DNA of 64,000 bases from Cydia pomonella (GCF_033807575.1 NC_084718.1:20043991-20107990), one strand, 5' to 3'. Counted from the first letter of the stretch, positions 11,010 to 21,970 are shown. Made by a program: numbers and translations. Notes: generated by a model not told the origin, from the sequence alone.

Positions 11010-11250
11010 TTTGACGATATTCCATGATTGCCATGATTTGGTTTAAAAAAAATGGTACTTACTTACGTATAAACCAAAACTCTGCACTCAGCACAAAAAA
11101 AAGGAGCATTCGTAAAGCCACCTTTCTTATGAAGTTGTCTTAGCAACCCAAAATGGTCCTTGACCTCCGAGAGCCTACCGTGAACACCGAAGTTCGCAAA
11201 TTGCAATCATCTTTCTCTGTCACTCTGATTACGTCTTAATGTTTAATTTT
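11010..11250. other. No gene; repeat fragment at 11165-11235
   Basis: The segment with gaacaccgaagttcgcaaat and tctttctctgtcactct is shared with 5385 and 61411. Nothing coding is seen. Confidence 0.45.
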
Positions 11251-11254
11251 TATT

Positions 11255-11347
11255 ATTATTATTTGTTTTTTATGGAGGATAGGCGGGCGTTTGACCACGA
11301 TCTCACCTGATGGTAAGTGATGATGCGGTCTACGGTGGAGCACGCTT
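11255..11347 (-). mobile_element. LINE 3' end (same family as 63400)
   Basis: Reverse complement matches 63448-63540: gtaagcgtgctccaccgtag, then catcatcacttaccatcagg and gagatcgtggtcaaacg. In the fuller plus-strand copy these follow a LFKARVNRYLIGK peptide, the C-terminus of a Jockey/CR1-like LINE. Confidence 0.65.
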
Positions 11348-11744
11348 ACCTATGAGAAACACTTATTTGGAGTAAAAGAGAGATTTGATACAAATTGACG
11401 CCAGCGCGCCCTCTGTCTTGTATTATTTTCCTCTCAATTTTTAGCGCTCTTTTTCTAACGCTCCAAAAAGGCAGGTTTAATTTATAAACTCATGAATATT
11501 AAAGAATCAATCTTCAAGGCCGCCACCATCTTGTTTTCGATGCGTGCGCGCATCCGGCGTTTGTTTGGCGACAGTTTTCACAACACGCCGGCATTCTCAG
11601 GGGCGTGACGGACGAGTGACGTCACATCCTGACTATCGCTACTTTTGGTAATCGTCAGCCAATATTAAGGTGACATTAAAATACATAATAATTAGACTAA
11701 CTATATAGGTATACCTTAAAAAGCTAAAACCCGTTCTGAGCCTT

Positions 11745-11905
11745 GCCGGGTCCAAAGGTCCCCATCACACTAGCAGCGTTACCCCGCTGTATGTCGATGG
11801 AGACATGTTAATATAAGCCTACTTGTGTGTATTTAAAAATTGTGTATGTGACATTTTATTTGTAAAATTTGTGACCTGACTAAGTACTAAAATATAAATA
11901 AATGG
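11745..11905 (-). mobile_element. Family N LINE 3' end (fragment)
   Basis: Reverse strand carries a degraded version of the family N C-terminal block (ctccat-gtc-ata-cagcgggg..., then ggggacctttggacc), followed by an AT-rich 3' region. It resembles the better copy at 53265-53465. Confidence 0.5.
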
Positions 11906-11972
11906 TAAATATAAGCCATGACTCAGAACGGGGTCATTTCCTTAGGTGACATACTACAGCTGCATTCATTAG

Positions 11973-12113
11973 AGGCACCCCCCACGAGCGTCGGCGTCTA
12001 GTCAACTCTATGGCTGCTGCTCGACGCAACGTTGGCGCAACTACACAGCGACGCCATTTTCCATAGCGCTGACTAGACGCTGGCGCTCAAAAGACGCTAG
12101 TGTGGGGTGGTTC
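11973..12113 (+). mobile_element. Palindromic MITE, copy 1 of a pair
   Basis: Arms gagcgtcggcgtctagtcaa and ttgagcgcc-type complement pair around a centre with gctgctgctcgacgcaacg. A second copy lies at 14071-14224 in the opposite orientation. Ends are C/G-rich (cacccccc and gtggggtgg). Confidence 0.75.
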
Positions 12114-12333
12114 TTACTGCTGCGGGATCAACGCCGCCAATGTTGCGGTGTTAACGCTGTAACAGTAACATTCCATGGAACGTTTGGCCTATTGCCGAAT
12201 ACTCGAGGCATCTAAAGAGATTTAGTTATACCTACTATTTTCTTTTCTCAATGCATTTTTTATAATTTTATATGAAATGGCTATAGGTTTTTTTAAGACA
12301 TAGGAGGCAAATGACCAGACGAACGACCTTTAA

Positions 12334-12638
12334 GGTGCGTTCACTATAAACTTTATGTTTAGAAACCTGGTTTCAGAAACAGAAACCATCGTGTTTCTGA
12401 AACACAGAAACAGTTGCGGTAAACCTTATCGCCAACGGCCCGATTCTTTAACCGTTTCTTTAAACAAAAACGTTACTTTTGACACTGACATATCCAAACC
12501 AAATCGTATCTTAAAGTTTGAATCGAGCGGCAAGTTCATTGTATCTCAGACTGTCCACACTATGAGACCTGAAACATTTTTTCTATAAACATCTGTATAG
12601 TGTTTCAGAAACAGTGTATCCCACACATAAAGTGAACC
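12334..12638. mobile_element. TTAA-flanked MITE, 305 bp
   Basis: TTAA sits at 12330-12333 and 12639-12642. The left end ggtgcgttcactataaac pairs imperfectly with the right end cataaagtgaacc. Repeated gtttcagaaacag and gtttctgaaacac motifs fill both subterminal regions. Consistent with a piggyBac-type non-autonomous element. Confidence 0.65.
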
Positions 12639-12645
12639 TTAAGCA

Positions 12646-12772
12646 ATTATCATCGCCCATGGATACCTGCAACACCAGAGGGGTTGCAAGTGCATTGCCG
12701 ATGCCGACCTGTTAGATGGGAGTACACTCTACACTCTTTTCTCGACGGTTTCAAGGACGTATGGGTTCGGAA
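12646..12772 (-). mobile_element. Family M LINE 3' end
   Basis: Minus strand reads, in one frame, YSHLTGRHRQCTCNPSGVAG and IHGR then stops, close to the KGRQRTQRHPSGVAGVHGRR end of the copy at 57178. This is a CR1/Jockey-like LINE C-terminus, 5'-truncated. Confidence 0.7.
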
Positions 12773-12774
12773 AT

Positions 12775-13610
12775 ACGGCGGAAACAGTTTATTCCACAGT
12801 TTACCTGTTTCCAGAGTTAAGTTTAGGTATTACAACGTAGAGATAATCGCATTTTTCTCACATAACTTCATAACAGAATCATAAAATGCTGTAATCCGCT
12901 AAAAATAATCTCTCGTGGCTTTTTAATGGGCATTAAACATGTTTTCATTATCGTACGACCTTGATCTTGAACTATTACCTAGAACTAGTTCTTATCTCAA
13001 GGCAACACAGGCTAAAATCACTGATTCACCAAAAAAACTATATCTAGAAAGATTCAAAGATTAACGCAAGCTCATTGAAATTCATACTTTAACCACCTAG
13101 TAATAAGATTAAAATTATAATGTGTCATTAATGTACTTAATGCGTTTTGAAATAACGAAAACCTATAGTCAAGTGCAATATCATTGAAATTCATACTTTA
13201 AACACCTAGTAATAAGATGGAAAATGTAATAGCTCAGTTTTGCACTAAAGACTTTTGAATTAAGAAGGTTTGTACACGCAATTTATAGGACTGTTTTTTG
13301 TACAGACATTGATGGATCATGTTTGAGATGTTGCAAAAATATTTACTCTTGAATCATGTGAAGTGTTTTACACGAAGTTGTTTTTATTTATATTTTAGGT
13401 ATATAAAACAAATGAACTGTCAGAGTGCAATACACTGTAGTGCAAAGATAACGGGTGTTGAATTTCCGTGCAAAAATCATCTGGTGGCTCTGGTGCTAAT
13501 GAGGTGAAAGACCCAAAGATTGTATGGTTACAGCTGTCAGGAATATGATCTGTATATAGATTTTCGTTTATTTTGCGAGACTTTGGCATACTTATGTAAA
13601 GCTAGTTTTA
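12775..13610. repeat. Intergenic; 38 bp direct repeat 109 bp apart
   Basis: A block starting tcattgaaattcatacttta and ending cctagtaataagat occurs at 13072-13109 and 13181-13218 with one difference (accacc versus aacacc). The rest is AT-rich with no supported gene; the 62-codon frame at 13319 has no recognisable motif. Confidence 0.6.
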
Positions 13611-13611
13611 G

Positions 13612-13715
13612 ATGCCAGCCAGCCAGTAATGCTGGCGGCAGTCCTCAGACAAGCCAGCACTGGCGGGTATAGACAAGCGTTCTATTCGCGCGAGTGCTGC
13701 CAGCCAGCGCTGGCG
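13612..13715. repeat. GC-rich cluster of gccagc / gctggc motifs
   Basis: Within about 100 bp the motifs gccagccag, tgctggcgg, gccagcactggcggg and gccagccagcgctggcg recur in both orientations. The pattern resembles clustered binding sites or subterminal repeats of a DNA transposon. No terminal repeats were found around it. Confidence 0.45.
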
Positions 13716-14070
13716 TGTCTTGAAAAACCGTTTACACGAGGCCAATACCGTTATTGGCTTCGTCTACACCTAGCTGTCTTTTTTAATCGATTGCTCATGA
13801 TAAAACCCTCAACTAACTACCTAGGGAGGAAGAGCGAACACAGGGAACAATTTGCTTACCAGGAGGCATCATTAATTTGATCATAAACATTATGAAATAA
13901 GTTATTTTGTATTTGTATTTTGTTAAGCTACGCGTTTCTCTTTATTATCTTTTCTAATGTTTAAAAGTATTTAATTAACTTTAAGGTTATTGATGTTCTA
14001 CCTTAAATCAAGACAAAATTTGTAACAAATAAGTATGTATGATTATTATTTTAAAACAAGGTGGGCTTAC

Positions 14071-14224
14071 GGGCCCCACACTTTATCGATTTTGAGCGTC
14101 GGCGTCTAGTCAGCGCTATGGAAAATAGCGTCGCTGCGCAGTTGCGCCAACGCTGCGTCGAGCAGCAGCCATAGAGTTGACTAGACGCCGACGCTTGGGA
14201 GACGCTAGCGTGGTGGGGTGGCCC
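14071..14224 (-). mobile_element. Palindromic MITE, copy 2 (inverted to 11973)
   Basis: Same family as 11973-12113: arms gagcgtcggcgtctagtcag and gactagacgccgacgc, centre gcgtcgagcagcagccatag in opposite orientation. Ends gggccccaca and tggggtggccc. Confidence 0.75.
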
Positions 14225-14352
14225 TAAGTTTACTTGTCGTTATATTCGGTTCTATTATTAAAGAATCCAAGAGCGAACTAAACATAATCATAGTATTAGG
14301 TACTTATTAATGTCACATGTTAGCAAATTTAGACCCGGATATATAAAATATA

Positions 14353-14614
14353 ATATAAATAAATATTATAGGACATTATTACACAAATTGACTAAGTCCC
14401 ACAGTAAGCTCAATAAGGCTTGTGTTGAGGGTACTTAGACAACGATATATATAATATATAAATATTTATAAATACTTAAATACATAGAAAACACCCATGA
14501 TTCAGGAACAAATATCCATGCTCATCACACGAATAAAAGCCCTTACCAGGATTTGAACCCGGGACCATCAGCTTCGTAGGCAGGGTCACTACCCACTAGG
14601 CCAAACCGGTCGTC
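14353..14614 (-). mobile_element. SINE-B, near full-length copy
   Basis: Reverse of 2156-2385. Head at 14614-14540 carries the B-box-like GGTTCAAATCC; the AT-rich tail ataaatattatag lies at its low-coordinate end near 14355. Confidence 0.85.
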
Positions 14615-14621
14615 GGATATT

Positions 14622-14955
14622 ATGTCCTTAAACTACGTCCAAAAGAGAGGTATGGGCACAGTGAATATCATTCTCGCTTTGTGAGGCAGGGCACAGCACA
14701 GCAAATGTCATTCCAGATCTAGCCACTCACTTGCTTCATATTTTTCAGTGACTTCTATTATTATAATAAAATAAGGGTGACAGCTGGTAACTACAGTTAC
14801 CAAAAGCAATTGAGTGGCTAGAGCGAACCCAAACTTTACAGAAAACCGCAGCCAAATAACACTAGGCCCTACTCATAGTGTTGTGTTTCTGCCGGTAAGT
14901 AAGGTTGCCAGAGCTTAACGAGAAAAGAAACTAAAATACCGCAGAACTGCCGGTA
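14622..14955 (+). mobile_element. Family L repeat, diverged and lacking its 3' end
   Basis: Shares cttaaactacgtccaaaag, gtatgggcacagtgaat, tcattccagatctag and aacactaggccctactcat with 36744, 48089 (reverse) and 50130. It begins 8 bp after SINE-B. Internal sequence (14735-14810) differs from other copies. Confidence 0.65.
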
Positions 14956-15024
14956 GGTAAATAATGTTCAAATATCAATTAATCAAAATTATCTAAATAT
15001 GTACTACAGAATACGGTGCTTATA

Positions 15025-15492
15025 CACCGTGTTTTTATTGAATTTCGTTAACTTCGGGGTATCGGTAAGTACGTTTAAGGAAACTAAATGGTATAGTTAA
15101 TTTACAAAAAAAAAAATTGTTTTTTTTACTATTTTTATATTTATAAAAAGTAACTAAATGTTGCATATAGCGTTGTTGTAACACGAGCATTACATTTAAC
15201 TCAACCAAACAATTGAAAACTGTGACATATCAATGTCATTTCGAACGTCGATCGTCCGAGATAGTACGTACGTTTAGTAGCAAATGTATGAACTCGCACT
15301 AAACACTAATCAATAAGTAAACAGGCCCTAAGGCAAGTGTACACGCTCGTAAGGGCCTTATAAGATAAAAATTAATGATTGATTATCTCCGAAATGGAGT
15401 TAATTAGAATATCGGTCTCTTTGAGGAAGTTACTTAATTTAAGCTCAGGAATGTACCCTCGAAATTAACGCAAATAAAAAAAAAACACGGTG
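15025..15492 (+). mobile_element. Family Q element, copy 2 (intact), TA-flanked
   Basis: Inverted ends CACCGTGTTTTTATT and AATAAAAAAAAAACACGGTG, with further pairing of gaatttcgttaa and ttaacgcaaa-side sequence, are flanked by TA on both sides. TA flanks suggest a Tc1/mariner-type non-autonomous element, 468 bp. It is the uninterrupted version of the copy at 4087. Confidence 0.7.
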
Positions 15493-15761
15493 TATATCGT
15501 GATAGCAGAATTATTTCGAGCGAGATTAAAGATCTCTTCTGTTTTGACACGTGTCTGGCACGGGTATATCAAAATAAATAAATTTATTGAAAACTTGTTT
15601 TTCAGATTCTCAATGCCAAAGTTTTTTTGGGAAAGGATAATATACTGAGATAGAAATGTTTGTCCAAAATAATTATGTTTATAGCATTTATTATTAGCTT
15701 CCCTTTTCATTTAATTTTTAGCATAATATTACAGCTATTTAAATAATTATATTAAAGCAAT

Positions 15762-15880
15762 AGTAGATTGTTAACCAAGGCGCTCATTTCAGTCGAGATA
15801 GTTTGGCGCTCGAACGCACTGATAGCCCAAATAGTTCGAGACTGAAATAGTGCCTTTTACTCGAGTTAAACAATCTACTT
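15762..15880. mobile_element. Palindromic MITE, 119 bp
   Basis: agtagattgttaaccaaggc pairs with the reverse of gccttttactcgagttaaac aatctact, and catttcagtc pairs with gactgaaatag. The whole unit can fold into a hairpin. Confidence 0.7.
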
Positions 15881-15911
15881 TTCATTTCGAACACAAGGGA
15901 AGTATAATACA

Positions 15912-16032
15912 GGTATAGGGTCGGCAACGCGCATTTACCTCCTCTGGAGTTGCAGGCGTACATAAGCTACGGAGACTGTTTACCATCAGGCGGGCCGTAT
16001 GCTTGTTTGCCACCGACGTAGTATAAAAAAAA
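15912..16032 (+). mobile_element. Family L 3' end
   Basis: gggtcggcaacgcgcattta, ggagttgcaggcgtacata and gggccgtatgcttgtttgcc followed by accgacgtagtataaaaaaa. 5'-truncated, ends in its A-rich tail, as expected of a LINE-type 3' end. Confidence 0.75.
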
Positions 16033-16195
16033 GTAATTTGATGCAAATTCTAACATGCCTAGTGTAACATTGTTATCGGGCTTTTACCTATTAGTTTTCT
16101 TTTCTCAGGGCTATTTCCTCATCGAGGATTTATGTAACCACAGTGCCAATTTAAATCCGTAATTAAGTATAGTACTTATTAAATTATATTATGTA

Positions 16196-16395
16196 CAATA
16201 ACAGTGCGAAAAGTAGGAATTTTGTAATGAGTGGAGAAAAATTAAAACACGACGAAGGGAGTGTTTTAAAATCGGCACGTGTTGCGAATTCCCTGTTTGC
16301 TCGTGTATCGTCCATCGTTACACAGTGGCCTTTTAAATTTTCGACATAGGTATAGTGTTCTTTTGCACACTAGAGCGGTAAAGTAGCACCGTACG
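16196..16395 (-). mobile_element. Family P, strongly diverged copy
   Basis: Reverse orientation; cagtgcgaaaagtaggaa, aaaacacgacgaagggagtg and ctagagcggtaaagtagcac match the family P blocks with many changes. It lies next to a fresher copy at 16402. Confidence 0.65.
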
Positions 16396-16401
16396 AGTAT
16401 G

Positions 16402-16631
16402 TAGTACATTACGATACAAGTGCGAAAAATAGGAAATTCGAAACGAGTGGCGATAAATTAAAACACGACCGAAGGGAGAGTGTTTTAAATCGACACGAGT
16501 TGCGAATTGCCTATTCGCACATGTATCGTACAACGTTTTACAGTACATATGGCCCTTTAAATGTTCGACACAGTAACGTAATATGCTAATTTTCGCACTA
16601 GTGCTATAAAGTAGCACCATATGTACTGTAA
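16402..16631 (-). mobile_element. Family P, copy in reverse orientation
   Basis: Runs from tagtacattacgatacaag to ccatatgtactgtaaag, the full two-hairpin unit reversed relative to 2763. Well conserved. Confidence 0.8.
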
Positions 16632-16639
16632 AGTTCTTT

Positions 16640-17320
16640 GCAGTCAAAAGTTTATAAGGCAGGGCACGCTTTCGGAAGATCGTCAAGTTAAATCGTTCAA
16701 TCAAATATGCGGAGTCATTTCAAATGATTCCATTTTAAAATTTTCCTGAACCGTATTAATCAGTCAAAATTTTTAATGAATAGGTTCGACCAGGTGATAT
16801 TACTCGTAAAAGTCGTAAATATTTGCTAATATTACTCGTAAATATTTACATAGCCTATCTTCCAACTTTCTAGTAAATGATTCACACTTTTCTAAACAAA
16901 ATCATGTGTTGTCTTAATTGCGAAGATAAACACTTCAAATAATTAGCATCACTCAGGCGTCACTGTACAAACCATGGGACGTGTCTGTTTGTCTGTTCTG
17001 GTGACAGATGGGCGATGGGTTGCGTCAGCCGACTGGAGAGGCCCGGGTTCAAGTCCTTTGTTGCAAAAAAGGTTTTGTTCAATTTTTTTTGAGTCTGTGA
17101 AATAAGTTAGTATTTTTTGCTATTTCGACAATAATTAGTGGCAATATGGTGCCTTTTCTTTTCTTTTTGTTTGTAGGTAAGATATTTAAGTATAAATAGA
17201 TTTAAAAACGTGTAATACTAACTAACAATTTAAAACATATACTTACATACTGAAAAGTTAAGTACCTTCAAAGTTAAAATATTGAAAATGATTTAATTTT
17301 CAATTAAAAGCTAAAAAACA
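16640..17320. other. No gene; possible tRNA-like SINE head near 16985-17060
   Basis: ggttcaagtcc at 17045-17055 fits a B-box of an internal RNA polymerase III promoter, with gatgggcgatgggttgcg upstream in roughly A-box position. No cloverleaf could be completed and no second copy was seen, so this is only a hint. Confidence 0.3.
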
Positions 17321-17321
17321 C

Positions 17322-17998
17322 TTTTCACGTCAGCACGAACAAGGGTAATTTGCTGCTTAAAAACAGTACGCAAAATCGCATTTTCATCACTGAGTGAGAC
17401 AAAATAACATTCAAGTGACCTTTATATTCGAATGTAATTTCAACGCCCAGCACGTTAATACAAGTTCGAAACATTTCGATTCAACTGTCTTTGTCCCTTT
17501 CACGTCATTAGCAAAAAGAAAGAGACAAGAAAAGTGCATACATAATTCAAGGGTGTATTGTCGGTTAATATAGACCCTCGAAATAAGCCAGACTGCATCG
17601 TTCCAAAATAACCTAGGAGTATTAATAATAATCAATTAATGAAAAAAAGTTTAATTTTTAATACAAAACACCATATTTTACGTATTTTATTATAAAATCA
17701 AAACAATTAACTATAAAAATGTACGCAATTGTTACGCAAAGTAAGTAATTCTATTTTTGAAAATCTCTACTATAGTTGACAAATAGTTAGTATCCGCAAT
17801 TCGGACGGTATCTTAAAAAGTTTTTTTTTTACAAAAAAAAGTTGTCGATTGAACTGTCAATTGATGTTCGTTATATCATTATTTCCGTATTATTTTATAG
17901 AAATTTCTTTCATTTTGTTTCATTGTGGTAATTAAACTTAATAGTTAGAATGCCTGTTGTACCTTCCGAATACGGAATACGTTCTGCTGACGTGAAAA
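17322..17998 (+). mobile_element. Family H element, 677 bp, copy 1
   Basis: Perfect 14 bp terminal inverted repeats, ttttcacgtcagca at 17322-17335 and tgctgacgtgaaaa at 17985-17998. The left half (to about 17660) is shared with 51421-51920, where it holds a LINE insertion. The 74-codon minus frame inside is not conserved in the second copy. Confidence 0.7.
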
Positions 17999-18142
17999 TT
18001 TTTGTGAAAAAAAACTACACGAGATCAAAATTATTTACATCTCATGCGTTTTTGAGTCCCTTGTTACGCTCAAGATTCTAAATTAGATTAATATTATACA
18101 ATAAATATCAAACTTTGCTCTCTTGTTGTACAAATAACTATT

Positions 18143-18370
18143 TACAGTAAGTACATATGGTGTTCCCGCACTACTGAGGGAATGTGCACTTTTCGCGCCT
18201 ATGTCCAAAGTTTAAATGACTCTTTCAATGTACTGTAAAACGTTGTACGATACTCGTACGAATAGGTAATTCGCGACTCGTGTCGATATAAAATACTTCC
18301 TTCGGTCGTGTTTTACACGATTATTTATCGCCAATCGATGCGAATTTCCTACTTTCCGCACTTGTATCGT
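18143..18370 (+). mobile_element. Family P, diverged copy
   Basis: gtacatatggtg at the left, tactgtaaaacgttgtacga in the middle and ccgcacttgtatcgtta at the right keep the family layout; the first hairpin has lost much of its pairing. Confidence 0.7.
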
Positions 18371-18374
18371 TAAT

Positions 18375-18747
18375 AACTAAGAATGTAGGTAAATTACATA
18401 CTTAGGTACATATTCAAAGAAACATTGGGTTTTTCAGTAGTTTCAGTTTATGACCTCTTATCTTCACGGAAAGTACGACTTGATAAGAATTTATAGCTTT
18501 TACTGATATAATAAGTCTGACTAAATATGAATCATATGTTTGTTACCTAAATATCGACCAAGAGCAAGTCGGGCCTTGCTCAACATGGAGTTCCGTAGCT
18601 ATCCGTATACCCGTCTGGCACAACAGGCTGCCTTGAACCTTCGCAGCACTTCGTACGTCTTTTAGAAGGAAATACTATTTTCGACTCAAAAACGGGCCAT
18701 CCGATCATGTTCGCTATCTATAGATTTTTATCTATATCTATAGGTTT
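18375..18747. other. No gene or repeat recognised
   Basis: Stop codons in all frames and no inverted repeats that I could pick out. Confidence 0.4.
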
Positions 18748-19141
18748 GACGACCAGTCTGGTCTAGTGGGTAGTGACCCTGCCTATAAAGCCGATGGTCC
18801 CGGATTCAAATCCTGGTAAGGGCATTTATTTGTGTGATGAGCACGGATATTTGTTCCCGAGTCTTGGGTGTTTTCTGTGTATTTAAGTATTTATATATTA
18901 TATATATTGCTGTCGGAGTACCCACAACACGGTCACGGGGTTCTTCAAGAAGCAGGTATTTTAGGGTTCTCAAAGGTTGGCAACGCATAAGTGGCTCCTC
19001 CGATGTTGCTTATGTCCATGGGCGGCGATGACCGCTTCCCATCAGGCGGCTCGTCTGCTCGTTTGCTGCCTATTACATTAAAAAAAACAAGCCTTATTGA
19101 GCTTACTGTAGGGCTTAGTCAATCTGTGTAACAGTGTCCTA
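18748..19141 (+). mobile_element. SINE-B interrupted by a LINE tail
   Basis: Head at 18748-18822 with GGATTCAAATCC, body to gtacccacaacac at about 18931, then a LINE tail, then the SINE resumes with acaagccttattgagctta at 19087. The order shows the LINE landed in an existing SINE. Confidence 0.8.
18934..19086 (+). mobile_element. Family M LINE 3' end inside SINE-B
   Basis: Encodes FFKKQVF-like, then VLKGWQRISGSSDVAYVHGR and a stop at 19027, followed by gcggctcgtctgctcgtttg and an A-rich tail at 19079-19086. The same sequence, longer at its 5' end, occurs reversed at 21746-21944. Confidence 0.75.
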
Positions 19142-19381
19142 TTTTTTTTATATTATAGATCAGGAGTCAACAATTAGCTTGGTCAGAGGTCCGATTCTTA
19201 AAATAAAATAACCATCGCGGTCCGTTTCTACTTAAGTTCATTAAATAAGCAATAAATATAGATCAGCGGTCCAGATCCGGATCGCGGTCCTAAATTTGGT
19301 GACCTCTGTTTAGATCCATTGCAGTTTTCTAGCACTAACGAATACGGAGCAAAGCCACGAACGGACAGACAAACAGACATA

Positions 19382-19657
19382 CGGCCCGATTCGAAGAATG
19401 ATATACGATAACGATAAGTTCTGGTTTAGATAAGTTCTCATTTAGATATCGTTTGTACGTCGTATAAATAATTGACAGAAGCAGCTTGATTCGGGCAACC
19501 AATGTCACTTTGGCGTTAGAAATATCGTAGATAGATCTTATTGGGATCACAGCGGAATCGAAATAAACGTCAATTTTGACATGTCGTTTAGTTCTCGATC
19601 TTTTAAAGATATTTCCAAGATCTTAAACCTGTCTTAATCATTCTTCAAATCGGGCCG
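19382..19657. mobile_element. MITE with 21 bp inverted ends, 276 bp
   Basis: cggcccgattcgaagaatga and tcattcttcaaatcgggccg differ at one position. Part of its interior (cgttagaaatatcgtagatag, gattcgggcaaccaatgtca) recurs reversed at 36993-37078. No coding capacity. Confidence 0.75.
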
Positions 19658-19937
19658 ATAGCGAGACTATAAGGGAAGTTAACTACGGTACCCTAAAAGT
19701 GCTGTTAGAATTTCCCAACTAGGTAAGTCATTATTTCTTTAATAACGCATTCTTACCAATCAAGTAGGATTCTTCGCACATTGTTCACATATTATTGCTA
19801 CATTACTATGTAGTTAACTTATTAATGATTCACTGTGAAGGATGATGACTGATGCAATATTGTATGGAAGCGGGTGAGAAAGTTGGGGTTGCGTCAGCTT
19901 ATAATGATGAAATAACAGACTATATTTGAACTTGTCA

Positions 19938-20057
19938 GGGGTTCATTTCTCGAACGGTATTACACTAATATTATTAGTCTACGAACTGTCAAGTCGTATG
20001 GGTTACCATGGCAACACAATAATAATATTAGACTAATATCGTTCGAGAAATAAACCC
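19938..20057. mobile_element. Palindromic MITE, 120 bp
   Basis: gggttcatttctcgaacggt pairs with cgttcgagaaataaaccc, and actaatattattagtc pairs with aataatattagactaat. Foldable along nearly all its length. Confidence 0.75.
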
Positions 20058-20126
20058 AGGTGATTACTATTTTAAATATTTGTGACATTAATAAATGTCT
20101 TACGCAGATCCCCAAACTGTGACTGT

Positions 20127-20219
20127 GTGTGATGCATGCCTATGAAACCGATGGTCCAGGGGTTCGAATCCCGGTAAGGGCATTTATTTGTGTAATGAAC
20201 ACAGATATTTGTTCCTGAG
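20127..20219 (+). mobile_element. SINE-B head fragment
   Basis: gcatgcctatgaaaccgatg, GGTTCGAATCCC and aagggcatttatttgtgtaa match SINE-B; the copy is cut off at cctgag where a LINE tail begins. Confidence 0.7.
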
Positions 20220-20269
20220 TTTTTTTTTTATACTACTTCGGTGGCAAACAAGCATACGGCCCGCCAGAG
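20220..20269 (-). mobile_element. Family L extreme 3' end
   Basis: tttttttttatactacttcg then gtggcaaacaagcatacggc: the reverse of the family L tail, only about 50 bp long, abutting SINE-B. Confidence 0.65.
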
Positions 20270-20925
20270 CTTACACATACATTATTAATTTTTCATTCTG
20301 CTAGCAAAGAAAGCACGTAAGGATTTTTTAAATGCAAACTTATTTTGAGCATTTTTGATGCCGTAGGGAAGTTCCAAAGACGGGCCGATGATGATGATAA
20401 GTGTTCATCATTATTATCTCATAATAATATTCCCTTCTTACCTTAACGACATGATGACGAAACTTCAGTAAGAAACGGTTATCCTCATTAAATGTATAAT
20501 TCTATGAATGGGTGTTCCCTTATTCATTCATGATGCCTGGTTTTTCCAGCCATAGCGATTTATGGTGAAAATATACTTATGTGGTGTAATCACATGTTTC
20601 CGGGAAAACGTTTAATTTTTATCGTCAAGTCAAGAAGGAAGGTCAATGTGGGTAAAGACCGGATATTACTTTTTGGTTGGGAAGATCGTCATAAGCCAAA
20701 AACTTTTGTATTTTGAATACGTAATTAACTCAGACAATGCCAGAAAGACGGTTTATCCATAGATGGTAAGATCGTATTGATGTGCTATTACGCATGCGCC
20801 CGTAAGGGACAGAACATGAGCAATGCGACAAAATTAAAAAAAAGAAGTTTTGACATTCCTGACAACATACCTACCAAAAACAATATACGTAATTTGGTTG
20901 GTTTATTGGTGCCCACCATAAACCA
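20270..20925. other. No gene seen
   Basis: The 71-codon frame starting 20777 has no recognisable motif and its end runs into a family L repeat. Otherwise AT-rich unique-looking sequence. Confidence 0.4.
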
Positions 20926-21156
20926 TTTTTTTTTATACTACATCGGTGGCAAACAAGCATACGGCCCGCTTGATGGCAAGCAGTCTCCGTAGCCTATGTA
21001 CACCTGCAACTCCAGAGGAGTTACATGCGCGTTGCCGCCCCAAACCCCGCCTCTGGAATGACATCTGCTGTGCTGTGCCCTACCACACAAAGCGAGATGA
21101 TATTCACAATGCCCATACCTCTCTTTTGGACACAGTTTAAGGACGTACCCGGGTCC
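20926..21156 (-). mobile_element. Family L, short form with internal deletion
   Basis: Minus orientation. Tail ttttttttatactacatcgg and ggagttacatgcgcgttgcc join directly to ctctggaatgacatctgctg, skipping about 160 bp present at 47880-47985. The outer end is ggacgtacccgggtcc. The overlapping open frames are products of the repeat, not genes. Confidence 0.75.
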
Positions 21157-21572
21157 ATACTAAAATATTCGGTGGGACATAAAATTAACTGTGACAAGGA
21201 AAAACAATAATAACGCTTTTTCTGCTACTCCTACTGAAAGATACATAAGACTATCTCGTTCTGTCAGATTCCCCACCACTCATGCCCAGCAATCCATACT
21301 AAATTCATGGTTTTACCTGATTGACGGTCATTGAATTAAAATTTAATATCCAGTCTTGTATGTATTAGTACTAGATTCTGCCCAGGAACTCGTCTGCATA
21401 ATATTGATTTCGGTGACAACTATCCTACATCAATTCCCGGGACCAGGGTTGCCACAGGTTCGTCAGAATTTGTCCTGATATTTTTTATTTATTTATTTAA
21501 AATTAGTTTACACGACATTACAGAAATCTAATGCGTCATGCAACCAAGATCAAACATATTAACATAAATATT
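21157..21572. other. No gene or repeat recognised
   Basis: Low coding potential; short A/T-rich tract at 21481-21510. Confidence 0.4.
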
Positions 21573-21678
21573 ATGTTGAGGGTACTTAGACAACGATATA
21601 TGTATATAATATATAAATATTTATAAATACTAAAATACATAGAAAACACCCATGACTCAGGAACAAATATCCATGCAC
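21573..21678 (-). mobile_element. SINE-B middle fragment
   Basis: Reverse of the SINE-B body: gagggtacttagacaacga, the AT-rich palindromic stretch, aaaacacccatgactcagga and aacaaatatccatgc. Head and tail missing. Confidence 0.7.
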
Positions 21679-21745
21679 ACAACAACACATAATAAAAAGA
21701 AGATACAACAACATTGTACACAAAATAAAACAATATTTTTTTATT

Positions 21746-21944
21746 TAATTTTTATGTAATAGGCTGCAAACGAGCAGACGAACCGCCTGATGGGAAGCAG
21801 TCATCGCCGCCCATGGACATAAGCAACATCGGAGCAGCCACTTATGCGTTGCCAACCTTTGAGAACCCTAAATACCTGCTTCTTGAAGAACCCCATGTCA
21901 TAGCGCAGGGGAAACACCTCAGAAGATAGCTCATTCCACAACCA
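21746..21944 (-). mobile_element. Family M LINE 3' end, longer copy
   Basis: Minus strand encodes LWNELSSEVFPLRYDMGFFK, KQVFRVLKGWQRISGCSDVA and YVHGRR with a stop, in one open frame. LWNxLP...FK is the usual C-terminal motif of CR1/Jockey-like LINE ORF2. Same subfamily as the copy inside SINE-B at 18934. Confidence 0.8.
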
Positions 21945-21970
21945 CATATATACTATATTTATTACGTTAG

